DNA of 64,000 nt. It comes from Sulfurimonas sp. (GTDB lineage: Bacteria > Campylobacterota > Campylobacteria > Campylobacterales > Sulfurimonadaceae). The stretch is from NCBI GenBank assembly GCA_021648285.1, contig JAKITC010000004.1, positions 27,771-91,770 of the forward strand. Direction: 5' to 3'. A model generated the notes under the pieces. The model had not been told where the DNA came from, ran no database searches, and was given only the letters and a program-made list of their open reading frames with translations. The position numbers and the translations under genes are program-made. This document shows positions 28,114 to 38,600 of this stretch, piece by piece (position 1 is the stretch's first letter; every line of letters starts with the position of its first letter).

Positions 28114-30498
28114 ATGGAGATATATATAACACTTGGGCTTACAATAGCTTTGATTGTGAGTTGGTATAAAGGTTTGTCATTTTGGATTATCTCAGCTCTC
28201 TTGGCGGCTGTTATATGTGCAAGTTTTGATCCCGGTATTCTTTTTTGGATAATTTATATTCTGATAAATCTTGTTTTACTTCTTCCTCAAATAAGAACAG
28301 TGCTGATATCAGCTCCTTTGGTCTCACTTGTAAAAAAACTTCATCTTATGCCAAGTATCTCAGAGACAGAAAAAATTGCTTTAAGAGCAGGAGATGTATG
28401 GGTAGATGGGGATTTTTTTTCGGGTTCACCGAATTTTGACAAGATTTTAAGTGAGCCATATCCTCATTTGACGGATGAAGAGGAAGCATTTTTAAATAAT
28501 GAAGTTGAAAAAGTCTGTGAGATGACTAATGATTTCAAAGTGTTTGCCGAGAGAGATTTGAGTGAAAATACATGGCAGTATCTAAAAGATAACAAATTCT
28601 TTGGGATGATAATTCCAAAAGAGTATGGAGGACTTGGATTTTCTGCTTTGGGACACTCTGCAGTTATTCAAAAACAAGCAGGTCATTCACAGGTATTGGC
28701 CATTACTACAATGGTGCCAAACTCACTTGGGCCTGCTGAGTTAATTCTTCATTACGGTACTGGGGAACAAAAAGATTATTACCTGCCGCGTCTGGCTGAC
28801 GGACGGGAACTTCCATGTTTTGCGTTGACAGAACCTCTAGCCGGAAGTGATGCTACTTCTATCAGTTCACGAGGAGAGGTATTTGAGAAAGACGGCGAAA
28901 TATATATAAGACTAAACTTTAATAAACGCTATATTACCTTGGGCGCTGTAGCAACAGTTATAGGGTTAGCTTTCCAACTTAGTGATCCAAAAGAACTTCT
29001 TAAAAAAGGTAAAGACCTTGGAATTACATGTGCACTTGTTGATGCAAAACTAGATGGTGTTGTTCAAGGAAAACGCCATGATCCGCTTAATGTACCATTT
29101 ATAAACTCGCCGATTAGCGGTGAAGATGTTGTCATCAAATTGGAAAACGTAATCGGTGGCTTGGATGGAGTATCAAAAGGGTGGTTGATGTTGATGGAGT
29201 CACTCTCTGTAGGACGTGGGATATCACTCCCTTCTGTAAGTACAGGCGGTGTTAAACTCTCGTGCGCTGTTGCTGGCTCATACTCAACTGTCAGAGAACA
29301 ATTTGGTCTTTCTATTTCAAAATTTGAGGGTATTGAAGATGTACTGGCAAGACTTGCTGCAAATGCATACATGTTAGATGCTGCGAGACTCTTTACGCTC
29401 GGTGCCATAGATTCCGGTAAAAAACCGGCAGTAATAAATGCAGTTATGAAATATCACTCAACTGAGATGTTTAGACGCAGCATTAATGATGCGATGGATA
29501 TAGTCGGAGGTGCCGGAATATCACTTGGAGAGAAAAATCTACTTGGTCATGCATATGTAGGTGCTCCGATTGCAATTACGGTTGAGGGTGCAAATATTAT
29601 GACCCGTACACTTATACTGTATGGTCAAGGTGTCATCCGCTGTCATCCACATGTATATAATGAGATAACAGCTATTGAGGCGAATGATGCAACAGCATTT
29701 GACAAAGCTTTCTTTTCACATGTCGGTTTGACTTTTCAAAATATGTTGAAAATGACACTGCTAAGTCTGAGTAGAGGATATTTATATTCTCCATCTTCAA
29801 AAGGTGCTGGAGCTTATTATGAGAGAAAACTTGCATGGAGCAGTGCTACTTTTGCTTTCTTGTCTGACTTTATCATGGCATATTTTGGCGGCTCTTTAAA
29901 ACAAAAAGAGAAAATAACAGGACGTTTTGGAGATATACTTTCTGCTATGTATCTGCTGAGTGCAACACTCCGTCGTTATAAAGAAGAGGGCAATAAAGAT
30001 GATGCTTTTGTTAAATACATTGGTGATCAACAGCTAAGAATTATTCAAAATGCTTACAATGAAATAGCGGCTAATCTTTTTGAAAACCGAATTGTTAATT
30101 TCTTCTTTAAACCTTTTAAATGGTACATGTCAGCAAATTCTATGGGACGAGATGTCAGTGATAAACTCTCAAGAGAGTTAGCTCACTCTATTACTGCTCA
30201 AGGAGAGATGAGAGATAGACTTGTAGATGGGATTTACCATTCAAAAACTTACAAAAATATTGAAGAAGCGTTAAGACTTCATGAAGAGTCAGCAGATGTA
30301 GCACAAAAAATAAAAGGTGCTATAAGAAGCTGTAAACTTCCTAAAGCTAGCGTTTATTCTCTTGTGGATGAAGCATTGAAAATCGGTGTGATTACTCAAG
30401 AAGATAAAGCTTTAATACAAAAAGCACAAGAAGCTAAAGAGTCTGTGGTGCAAGTAGATGGTTTTGCGGTAGAAGATTATTTAAAAAGAGGCTTATAG
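28114..30498 (+). CDS. fadE: Acyl-CoA dehydrogenase FadE-like
   Basis: N-terminal TM region, CFALTEPLAGSDATSI, FadE C-terminal domain; operonic. Confidence 0.92.
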   Translation: MEIYITLGLTIALIVSWYKGLSFWIISALLAAVICASFDPGILFWIIYILINLVLLLPQIRTVLISAPLVSLVKKLHLMPSISETEKIALRAGDVWVDGDFFSGSPNFDKILSEPYPHLTDEEEAFLNNEVEKVCEMTNDFKVFAERDLSENTWQYLKDNKFFGMIIPKEYGGLGFSALGHSAVIQKQAGHSQVLAITTMVPNSLGPAELILHYGTGEQKDYYLPRLADGRELPCFALTEPLAGSDATSISSRGEVFEKDGEIYIRLNFNKRYITLGAVATVIGLAFQLSDPKELLKKGKDLGITCALVDAKLDGVVQGKRHDPLNVPFINSPISGEDVVIKLENVIGGLDGVSKGWLMLMESLSVGRGISLPSVSTGGVKLSCAVAGSYSTVREQFGLSISKFEGIEDVLARLAANAYMLDAARLFTLGAIDSGKKPAVINAVMKYHSTEMFRRSINDAMDIVGGAGISLGEKNLLGHAYVGAPIAITVEGANIMTRTLILYGQGVIRCHPHVYNEITAIEANDATAFDKAFFSHVGLTFQNMLKMTLLSLSRGYLYSPSSKGAGAYYERKLAWSSATFAFLSDFIMAYFGGSLKQKEKITGRFGDILSAMYLLSATLRRYKEEGNKDDAFVKYIGDQQLRIIQNAYNEIAANLFENRIVNFFFKPFKWYMSANSMGRDVSDKLSRELAHSITAQGEMRDRLVDGIYHSKTYKNIEEALRLHEESADVAQKIKGAIRSCKLPKASVYSLVDEALKIGVITQEDKALIQKAQEAKESVVQVDGFAVEDYLKRGL

Positions 30499-30507
30499 GG
30501 GTTTATT

Positions 30508-32655
30508 ATGGGTGATAAAATGTATCAAGCCTCTCAATTTGTCATAAGTATGATTGAGAGAACTATGGCGAACAACATAACATATAGCGGTGAAAAGAAT
30601 CTTGATAAAAATTTTCCAATCCTGTTTGTTGCTAACCATTTTACAAGAATAGAGACCTTTTTAGTTCCATATGTTCTTTACAATAAATTTGGATTTAAAG
30701 TGCGTTCGTTGGCAGATCACTATATTTTTGCAGGCATACTGGGTGATTATTTGTCAGCTGTTGGAACGGTATCTACAAAAGATGAACTGAGAAACGAAAA
30801 AATATTAGGAGACTTACTTACTGCCCGTGAAAACTGGTTAATTTATCCAGAGGGCTCAATGATAAAGAGTAAAAAAATACTTCTTAGTGAAGATACTTTT
30901 GAGATAGAGGACAAAAAAGGACTTCGCAATATCTTTACAGGTTCAGCAGTTTTAGCACTACAAAGTGAGCTAGAAAAAAGTAAATATTTTGAAGCTCTTA
31001 ACCGTTGTGATGTTGAAGCAATCAAAGAGTTCAAAGAGAAATATTTTATTAAAGAAGATGAAGAACTTTCATACTCCAACACGCACATAATTCCCGTAAA
31101 TATATCATATACCCCTATAAGAACAGGTGAGAACTCCATCTCTGATCTTGCAAAAAAATATATAAAGAGTGAATCTGTCTCTCTAAATGAAGAGATTGAT
31201 ATTGAGAGTAATTTACTGCTAAATTCTCAAATACATATTCATTTTTCAAAACCTATAGATGTAAAAACTTTTTTATTTAAGACTAAGAGAACTCTGAAGC
31301 AAGAAAATTTAGAGCTTGATGATGATACAGTCATTAAAAGAGCAAGAGTACCATTGACTAATATGATGATGAATGAGGTTTACAAAAATATTTTAATTAC
31401 TTTCGATCATGTTTTTGCTCTTTGTTTGGAGTATTCAATGGAGAATGAGTTTGATGCACAGGAGTTAAAAGCACGAATATATCTTGTATGCAGAGAGTTG
31501 AAAAAATTGGATATTTACCATTTGGACAAAATATTAGATGCTAATTTATATAGACTTTTAAATGGTGAACCTTATGCACTCTTTGATGATGTCCTTTCAG
31601 TAGCGGTTAATCAAAGGATTATAAAAGAAAATAAAAATAAAATATATGTCATTGATAGAAAAAAATTTAAAGACGAGCATACATTTCATACTATCAGAAT
31701 TAAAAACACTCTTAGAGTTTTACTAAATGAAACAATGATACTTCATGAACTTAATGATTGTGTAAAATATCAAGCGCATAAAGATATAAAAAAGGTTTAT
31801 AGAGAGGTCTTTTATATCATATATAATCGTGACACTAAGCAGTTTACAAAAGATTATAATAAATATTATTCAGTTTTTGACAGCAAAGCTAAAGAAATTG
31901 GAAAGCCGTTTGTGCTATATAATGAAAATAACACTGTCGGCTGTGTATTGTCACATGGTTTCAAATCAGCCCCACGTGAGATAGAACTTTTGGCCAATTA
32001 TCTTTTTGATAATGGTATAAATGTGTACGCCATTAGACTTAAAGGACATGGGACAATGCCTGAAGATTTAAGAGATGCGACATATAAAGATTGGTACGAT
32101 TCATTTGACATAGGTTATTCTGCTCTGTCTTGTGTAAGTGAAAAAATATTTGTATGTGGTTTTTCTACAGGCGGTCTGATAGCGCTGCTAAAAGCATCTA
32201 ACACCAGCTATAAGATTGATGGTGTTGTCTGTATAAACAGTGCTGTATCTTTGGGAAGCATTCATATAGAATATGTAGCATCAACGCTTGATTTTATTAA
32301 CAGTTTTATATCACAATTCAGGAGTGAAGATGATACATATGAGAGTGAACCGGAACATCCTGAGATTAGTTACAAAAAACACTATATGGTATCTGTAGCC
32401 GAGTGGAAAAAGTTATTTGATATAGTTGAAGAGAGACTAAAGCATATATCAGTACCTACGCTGATTATTCAAGGAGACAAAGACCCTGTCGTAGATCCAA
32501 AAAGTGCTGATATTATTTATGACACCATTAAATCTACTATTAAAGAGAAGTATATTGTGAAGAGTGACAAACATGTACTTCCGCTAGATGCGAGTGTAAA
32601 TCAAGATATATTTAAAAAAATTACAAAGTTTATAAAATCTACTAAAGGTTACTAA
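30508..32655 (+). CDS. Fusion: PlsC/GPAT-like acyltransferase domain plus C-terminal alpha/beta hydrolase
   Basis: FVANHFTRIETFLVPY...WLIYPEGSM and C-terminal LSHGFKSAP..CGFSTGGLIAL..IQGDKDPVV. Confidence 0.85.
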   Translation: MGDKMYQASQFVISMIERTMANNITYSGEKNLDKNFPILFVANHFTRIETFLVPYVLYNKFGFKVRSLADHYIFAGILGDYLSAVGTVSTKDELRNEKILGDLLTARENWLIYPEGSMIKSKKILLSEDTFEIEDKKGLRNIFTGSAVLALQSELEKSKYFEALNRCDVEAIKEFKEKYFIKEDEELSYSNTHIIPVNISYTPIRTGENSISDLAKKYIKSESVSLNEEIDIESNLLLNSQIHIHFSKPIDVKTFLFKTKRTLKQENLELDDDTVIKRARVPLTNMMMNEVYKNILITFDHVFALCLEYSMENEFDAQELKARIYLVCRELKKLDIYHLDKILDANLYRLLNGEPYALFDDVLSVAVNQRIIKENKNKIYVIDRKKFKDEHTFHTIRIKNTLRVLLNETMILHELNDCVKYQAHKDIKKVYREVFYIIYNRDTKQFTKDYNKYYSVFDSKAKEIGKPFVLYNENNTVGCVLSHGFKSAPREIELLANYLFDNGINVYAIRLKGHGTMPEDLRDATYKDWYDSFDIGYSALSCVSEKIFVCGFSTGGLIALLKASNTSYKIDGVVCINSAVSLGSIHIEYVASTLDFINSFISQFRSEDDTYESEPEHPEISYKKHYMVSVAEWKKLFDIVEERLKHISVPTLIIQGDKDPVVDPKSADIIYDTIKSTIKEKYIVKSDKHVLPLDASVNQDIFKKITKFIKSTKGY

Positions 32656-33178
32656 GTTCTTCTAGCATCCATGGCCACTCTCCAAAATCGCTATCTGCAT
32701 TTATATGTCCTCCGCCATTTAAAACTTTCATAGGTACATGTAGAGCTTTTTGAAGAATCCTCGCTTCATCTTGAGTCATATATGGATCATCCGTTGAGGT
32801 AATAAGCAGAGTCTCTTTGGCGAATAGGTTTTCAGGCACCTTACATGGGTAGAAACTTGCTAATTCCGGTATATCACATGTCAGACTTGGCGGAACTACA
32901 AGATAGAGCTTTTGAACTTCTGTTGGTTTTATATCATTACATATATGAAACCATAAAATATTTGCAAGAGAGTGGCAGACAACCATATCTGGTTTGAACT
33001 CTTCGAGCTCTGTTTGAAGCTCCCTCTGCCAATCATCTTTGTTTGGAAAATCAAAGTTGCTGAATCTTAAAAAACTTACTTTTCCATACTCTTTAGCAAT
33101 CTCACTAGCTAACCAACTCTGCCAGTGGGGAAAGTCACTTCCACCCCAGCCATGAAGGATTAAAACTTTTTTACTCAT
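32642..33178 (-). CDS. RBBP9/YdeN-family serine hydrolase
   Basis: VLILHGWGGSDFPHWQSWL..VCHSLANILWFH..GGGHINADSDFGEWP. Confidence 0.88.
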   Translation of the reverse strand: MSKKVLILHGWGGSDFPHWQSWLASEIAKEYGKVSFLRFSNFDFPNKDDWQRELQTELEEFKPDMVVCHSLANILWFHICNDIKPTEVQKLYLVVPPSLTCDIPELASFYPCKVPENLFAKETLLITSTDDPYMTQDEARILQKALHVPMKVLNGGGHINADSDFGEWPWMLEELSNL

Positions 33179-33333
33179 AAATTTCCTATATCTTGTTTTA
33201 TACCATTCTATATAAATATTAATTAAGAGATAATTATGGGATGATTAGGAGATGATTTGATTAGAAAAAGTATTTATATGACAAGAAATAAACAAAGAAG
33301 AAAAGGTATAATTAGTAAAATAGGTTTAGAGGT

Positions 33334-34749
33334 GTGGCGTTGCAAAAGCAGAGTATTAAAAAAATTACAGTAACTCGTCTTTTACAAGTATTTGTTATTG
33401 CAATGTTAGTTATAGTTGCTGTTATTGCTATTAGTTATAGAAATTTTTTCCAGTTTGTTGTTGAAAACAGAGTTCACTCAGTTTCTCAAATCATAAAAGC
33501 CGGTCTTACCTCACATATGAAAGCCGGTATTATGGATAAGCGAGAGTATTTTTTAAATGAAATATCTTCCGTACACGATATACGCTCTATAGAAATTATT
33601 CGTGGGGATGCTGTTGTAAAAGATTATGGTGAATCTAATTTATCTGAAAAAAAATTAACTGATAATCTTAGAGCTATTTTAGAAAAAAAAAAGACACATA
33701 TAGTATGGAAAGATACAGAAAACTTAGTCGAGGCTGTTGTTCCTTACATCGCAAGTTCAAGCGGAAATTTTAACTGCATACAGTGTCATCATGTTGAAGA
33801 CGGTACAGTGTTAGGTGCTGTAAGTATTAGCATGGAGATTGGCGCATATCAAAACTTTGTACTTAAAAACGGTTATTTGATTGTTGCTGTATTGCTTTTA
33901 TTTGCTTTTTTAATAACATTTAATATGTTCCATGTAATAGAACGCTATATTAGTAAACCGCTCTTAAATCTTATTCATGATGGTGAAACAGCTTATGTTT
34001 TACATAAAGATATAAACAGTGAAAAATATGAAAGTAGAGAGCTTGAAGAGGTTGTAAAGAATGTTAATAAGTTTAATGGAACTGTTATGCAACACGAGAA
34101 AGAGCTTGAAGAAAAAAATAAGCAACTTCAACTCCTAAACGAAGAGATAGAATCAACACTCAAAGATACCATGATTGTAATTGGACAAATAGAGGAGATT
34201 CGCGCAGGTGATACTAATATGCATACACGACGTGTAACAGCTATAAGTACGATGATTGCCAAAGATTATGGTTTAGATGATGGACAAATAAAGCTTATAG
34301 AGATTGCATCACCGCTCCACGATATAGGAAAAATCGGGATTACTGATGCTGTTTTAAATAAACCGGCAAAATTGACAGAGGAGGAGTATGTATATATGAA
34401 GACACATGCTTTTCTTGGATATAGAATTTTAAATAATTCAAAACGTCAGATTTTAAATATTGCTGCTACTATTGCTTATGAACATCATGAAAAATATGAT
34501 GGAACAGGTTATCCACAAGGTCTAAGAGGGGAGGAGATATCTATCTATGCCCGGATTGTAGCTATTGTTGATGTTTTGGATGCCCTTCTATCTAAACGCG
34601 TTTATAAAGAGAAATGGGAAGTAAAAGATGTAATTGCTTTTTTTAAAGAAGAGAGAGGCAAACATTTTGATCCTGAGTTAGTGGATATACTGCTAAACAA
34701 TATAGATGCTTATGTGCAACTGATTGAAAAATTATCAAAAAAAGATTAA
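33334..34749 (+). CDS. HD-GYP domain protein with periplasmic CxxCH sensor region
   Basis: NCIQCHHVED; HDIGKIGI..HAFLGYRIL..HHEKYDGTGYPQG. Confidence 0.92.
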   Translation: MALQKQSIKKITVTRLLQVFVIAMLVIVAVIAISYRNFFQFVVENRVHSVSQIIKAGLTSHMKAGIMDKREYFLNEISSVHDIRSIEIIRGDAVVKDYGESNLSEKKLTDNLRAILEKKKTHIVWKDTENLVEAVVPYIASSSGNFNCIQCHHVEDGTVLGAVSISMEIGAYQNFVLKNGYLIVAVLLLFAFLITFNMFHVIERYISKPLLNLIHDGETAYVLHKDINSEKYESRELEEVVKNVNKFNGTVMQHEKELEEKNKQLQLLNEEIESTLKDTMIVIGQIEEIRAGDTNMHTRRVTAISTMIAKDYGLDDGQIKLIEIASPLHDIGKIGITDAVLNKPAKLTEEEYVYMKTHAFLGYRILNNSKRQILNIAATIAYEHHEKYDGTGYPQGLRGEEISIYARIVAIVDVLDALLSKRVYKEKWEVKDVIAFFKEERGKHFDPELVDILLNNIDAYVQLIEKLSKKD

Positions 34750-34752
34750 AGC

Positions 34753-35790
34753 CTAAGCTTCTTTTTTAAAGTAGGACTTTGTTATAAAAAATAGCATCAA
34801 GCCCCACAAAACTATGCTACTTGCTATCGCTATTACACCAACTTCTTCATGCATGTGGATTAAAGACTTTGGATCAATGGAGTTAATATCAAATATAAGA
34901 TCTAGCCCAAGTCCAAAAATAATACTTCCAAGAATAATACTTCCAAGGTAGATATACAAAGACTTGGTTCCTAACATCTTTTTCACCACACCTATAGTAA
35001 CAGTGTTAGTTGCAGGTCCCGCGCTTAAAAATACAAAAGCAGCACCGGCACTGACTCCACTTAGCATAAGAGCTGCGGCAATAGGAAGTGAAGCAGTTGC
35101 ACAAACATACATGGGAACTGCAATTGCGATTGCAATTAGGTATGAAAGCCAATCATACTCGACTAAAATATCGCTAAGATTTTGAGGGATGGCTATAGTA
35201 ATCAGAGCACCCAAAAGAAGACCCCAAAGAAGAGGTTTTGCTATATCTCCAAGTAGCGTTACAAAAGCATACTTTATCGCTCCAGTTAAAGAAAACTTCT
35301 TCTTTTTTTCATCTATTTCACAAGATGATTTACTTGAACAGCAACTTTTTGGTTCTTCTTGAACTTCTTGGACATACTCTTTATCTAAAATATTTGTTAA
35401 AATTCCAGCAAACATAGCAATTAACATAGAAGTCAAAACTCTGTAAATCGTAAAAACCCAGCCAAACATTCCGTAAGTAGCAAGTATAGAGTCAACACCT
35501 GTTATGGGAGTAGAGATTAGAAAAGAGAGAGTAGCACCTTTGCTCGCACCACTTTTTTTAATACTGGTTGCAAGAGGAATAACACCGCAAGAACAGACAG
35601 GGAGAGGGATGCCAAAAAGCGTTGCTTTAACAACGGAGCCGATATTTTCATTTCCCAGATGCTTTGTAACTATGGAATCAGGGACTAACTCATGCAAAAT
35701 CCCTGCAAAGAAAAGACCAAAGAGAATATATGGTGCCATTGCATTGCTAAGGTCTATCAGTGCTGTAAAAAAAAGAGTTATCAGTTCCAT
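34753..35790 (-). CDS. Permease, SO_0444/DUF318-like putative Cu/Zn efflux transporter
   Basis: Polytopic; PLPVCSCGVIPLATSIKKSGASKGATLSFLISTPITGVDSI; Cys-rich loop CCSSKSSC. Confidence 0.85.
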   Translation of the reverse strand: MELITLFFTALIDLSNAMAPYILFGLFFAGILHELVPDSIVTKHLGNENIGSVVKATLFGIPLPVCSCGVIPLATSIKKSGASKGATLSFLISTPITGVDSILATYGMFGWVFTIYRVLTSMLIAMFAGILTNILDKEYVQEVQEEPKSCCSSKSSCEIDEKKKKFSLTGAIKYAFVTLLGDIAKPLLWGLLLGALITIAIPQNLSDILVEYDWLSYLIAIAIAVPMYVCATASLPIAAALMLSGVSAGAAFVFLSAGPATNTVTIGVVKKMLGTKSLYIYLGSIILGSIIFGLGLDLIFDINSIDPKSLIHMHEEVGVIAIASSIVLWGLMLFFITKSYFKKEA

Positions 35791-35839
35791 TATTTCTCCT
35801 TACATATTCTAATTTTGTAAGAAATTAAGCTTTTACGCA

Positions 35840-37231
35840 CTAATTAGAGTTAAGAGTTATTGCGTTTGCAATTCTAAGCATAGTTTCATCTTTACCGATA
35901 ATCGACATAACGCTATCTAGTCCAGGACCTGTCATTTTTCCAAGAAGTGCAACACGAAGAGGCTGACCGATTTTACCAAAACCTATCTCCATCTCATTCA
36001 CTACTTCTTCCATCAGATGATGGTAGTCAACAGGCAGATGAAGTTCTCCGGCAGAAGTAATTTTTGCTCCAAAAGCATTAAGTATTTCTACTGAACCTTC
36101 TTTGAAAGCTTTTTTAACAGCTTTTTCATCATACGAAGTCGGAGTCTCTATAATCTCTTTTACAAGGGTCGCCATCTCTTTTAGAGTCTTTGCACGATCT
36201 TTAAGCTCATCAAGTAAAATCTCTTTTTTATCATGAGAGGTTAGTATAAGTTCATACTGCTCTAATTGTTTTGCCAATTCAGAATTTGGAGTATTTTTAA
36301 TGTAGTGTGCGCTTAACCAGTCAAGTTTTTCTGTATTGTAGATTGAAGCTGACTTATTAATATCTTTCGGATTGAAAAGATTTTGCATCTCATCCATAGA
36401 AAATATCTCCTGATCTCCATGACTCCAGCCAAGACGAACCAAGAAGTTTAAAAGTGATGCAGGGGTATAACCCATCTCTTTATATGCCATAACATCTGTA
36501 GCACCATCACGTTTGCTTAGTTTTTTGCCAGCTGAGTTATGAATCATAGGTACATGATAAAATTTAGGGGGTTCAAAACCAAGAGCCTCATAGACTACCA
36601 TCTGTTTTGGTGTATTTGAGAGGTGGTCGTCTCCACGGATAACTTCATTGATTCCCATAAGTGCATCATCAATAGCAACGACAAAGTTGTAAGTCGGTGC
36701 GCCGTCGGCTCTTGCAATTACAAAGTCATCTAAAATATCTTCAGCTTGAAAGCTGATATCGCCTTTTACACCGTCTTTAACTATAATTTCACCAGTTAAC
36801 GGAGCTTTAATACGAATTACTGCCTCTACACCTTCTGGCGGTGTGCCGTCAAAGTCACGGTATTTACCGTTGTACTTGGTACGCTCTTTGTTTGCCATCT
36901 GAGTCTCACGAAGCTCTGTCAGTTCCTCTTTTGACATGTAACATTTGTAAGCTTTTCCCTCATCTAATAGCTGATCTATGTATTTTTTATAGATATCATC
37001 TCTTTGTGATTGATATATTATATCACCATCATGCTCAAGACCTAACCACTCAAAAGCTTCTAAAATAGCGTCTGTAGCCTCTTGAGAGTTTCTAGCTTTA
37101 TCGGTATCTTCAATACGAAGAACAAATTTTCCACCATTTTTTTTAGCCCAAAGATATGAAAAAAGAGCAGTTCTTAAACCGCCAATATGTAGGTAGCCAG
37201 TAGGGCTTGGAGCAAAACGAGTAACAATCAT
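35840..37231 (-). CDS. gltX: Glutamyl-tRNA synthetase
   Basis: RFAPSPTGYLHIGGLRTALF (HIGH), KLSKRDGATDV (KMSKS-like). Confidence 0.97.
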   Translation of the reverse strand: MIVTRFAPSPTGYLHIGGLRTALFSYLWAKKNGGKFVLRIEDTDKARNSQEATDAILEAFEWLGLEHDGDIIYQSQRDDIYKKYIDQLLDEGKAYKCYMSKEELTELRETQMANKERTKYNGKYRDFDGTPPEGVEAVIRIKAPLTGEIIVKDGVKGDISFQAEDILDDFVIARADGAPTYNFVVAIDDALMGINEVIRGDDHLSNTPKQMVVYEALGFEPPKFYHVPMIHNSAGKKLSKRDGATDVMAYKEMGYTPASLLNFLVRLGWSHGDQEIFSMDEMQNLFNPKDINKSASIYNTEKLDWLSAHYIKNTPNSELAKQLEQYELILTSHDKKEILLDELKDRAKTLKEMATLVKEIIETPTSYDEKAVKKAFKEGSVEILNAFGAKITSAGELHLPVDYHHLMEEVVNEMEIGFGKIGQPLRVALLGKMTGPGLDSVMSIIGKDETMLRIANAITLNSN

Positions 37232-37318
37232 AAGAAACCTTTATTAAATAGTTATCGAATTTTAGGCAAATATTTGTTAAAGGTGGGTAAAATACCCTTT
37301 TTAATTATAGGAAAATCA

Positions 37319-38152
37319 ATGTATAAAATATTTTTAACTCTTATCTTGCTATCATCACTGAATGCTGAGCTTATTAATGGTGTTGCTGTTGTTGTCAAAG
37401 GAAACCCAATTACTCTTTATGATGTAAAAGAGGAAATGCGAATGTCAGGCGTTAATAATAAGGTCGCCACTGATATTTTAATAAGAAAAAAACTAGAAGA
37501 ATTAGAGGTAAAAGAGAGAAAAATCTCTGTTACAACTGCTGAAGTTTATGACAATATTAAAAAAACGGCATCTACAAATAAGATGAGCGTAAGTGATTTT
37601 TATGAAGCTGTTAGAGTTTCAAATGGGCTCAGTTCTGCCGAGTTTAAGCTAAAAACCAAAGAAAAACTTTTATCCCAAAAACTTTATTCTACAATAGCCT
37701 ACTCATCTGTTTCACAACCTAGTGAGGATGAGATTAAAGAGTATTATAAACTTCATAAAAAAGAGTTTTCACATCCAACAGCTTTTAATGTCATTAGTTA
37801 CACAACAAAAGATAAAGTAAAGCTTCTAAAAAAAATAAATTCTCCAATGTCTTTGTTGCCAGATATCCAAACACAGGAGAGAAGACTTGTGTATGACGCA
37901 ATTTCTCCAGAGTTGGGAAAATTTCTAGAAAAATCAAAACTAAATAGCTTTACTTCAATAATTCCTGATGGAAAAGGTGCTTTTGTAAGCTTTTATTTAA
38001 AAGAGATAGAGAGCGTCAAAATAGGTTACGAAGATGTTAAAAATAGAGTAGCAAATTTGATTATGAGTAGCAAAAGGGAACAAGTCCTTAGCGATTATTT
38101 TGCAAGATTAAAAGACAATGCAGATATACAAATGATAAGAGAAGTAAAATAA
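37319..38152 (+). CDS. SurA-like periplasmic chaperone/peptidyl-prolyl isomerase
   Basis: Signal peptide; NGVAVVVKGNPITLYDVKEEM SurA N-terminal pattern. Confidence 0.78.
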   Translation: MYKIFLTLILLSSLNAELINGVAVVVKGNPITLYDVKEEMRMSGVNNKVATDILIRKKLEELEVKERKISVTTAEVYDNIKKTASTNKMSVSDFYEAVRVSNGLSSAEFKLKTKEKLLSQKLYSTIAYSSVSQPSEDEIKEYYKLHKKEFSHPTAFNVISYTTKDKVKLLKKINSPMSLLPDIQTQERRLVYDAISPELGKFLEKSKLNSFTSIIPDGKGAFVSFYLKEIESVKIGYEDVKNRVANLIMSSKREQVLSDYFARLKDNADIQMIREVK

Positions 38153-38153
38153 A

Positions 38154-38597
38154 ATGTTAAGTGATGCAAATTTTATTAACATTGCGTCAGAATTAGCCAC
38201 TGCGTCAAAATGTGTTTCTAAGCAGGTTGGAGCCGTTATTGTAAAAGATGGAAGAATCTTAAGTACAGGTTACAATGGAACACCTGCAGGTTTTACGAAC
38301 TGTTGTGATCATTGGAATGGCGAATATACAGCAGAACATCATGAGTGGTCAAAGACTTATGAGATACATGCTGAGATGAATGCAATAATCTGGGCAGCAA
38401 GACAGGGTATTTGTGTGGCAAATGCCACGATCTATGTAACATTAGAGCCTTGCAGTGAGTGTAGCAAAAATATAATTGCAAGTGGTATTAAACGAATAGT
38501 ATTCTCAAAACCGTATGAGCATACACACTCTGAGACAATCTCAAAATTTATAAAAGATAACGGCGTTATTATCGAACAACTTAAAGAACAAGAGTAA
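38154..38597 (+). CDS. dCMP/cytidine deaminase family protein
   Basis: HAEMNAIIWAA..TLEPCSECSKNII. Confidence 0.92.
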   Translation: MLSDANFINIASELATASKCVSKQVGAVIVKDGRILSTGYNGTPAGFTNCCDHWNGEYTAEHHEWSKTYEIHAEMNAIIWAARQGICVANATIYVTLEPCSECSKNIIASGIKRIVFSKPYEHTHSETISKFIKDNGVIIEQLKEQE

Positions 38598-38600
38598 ACC

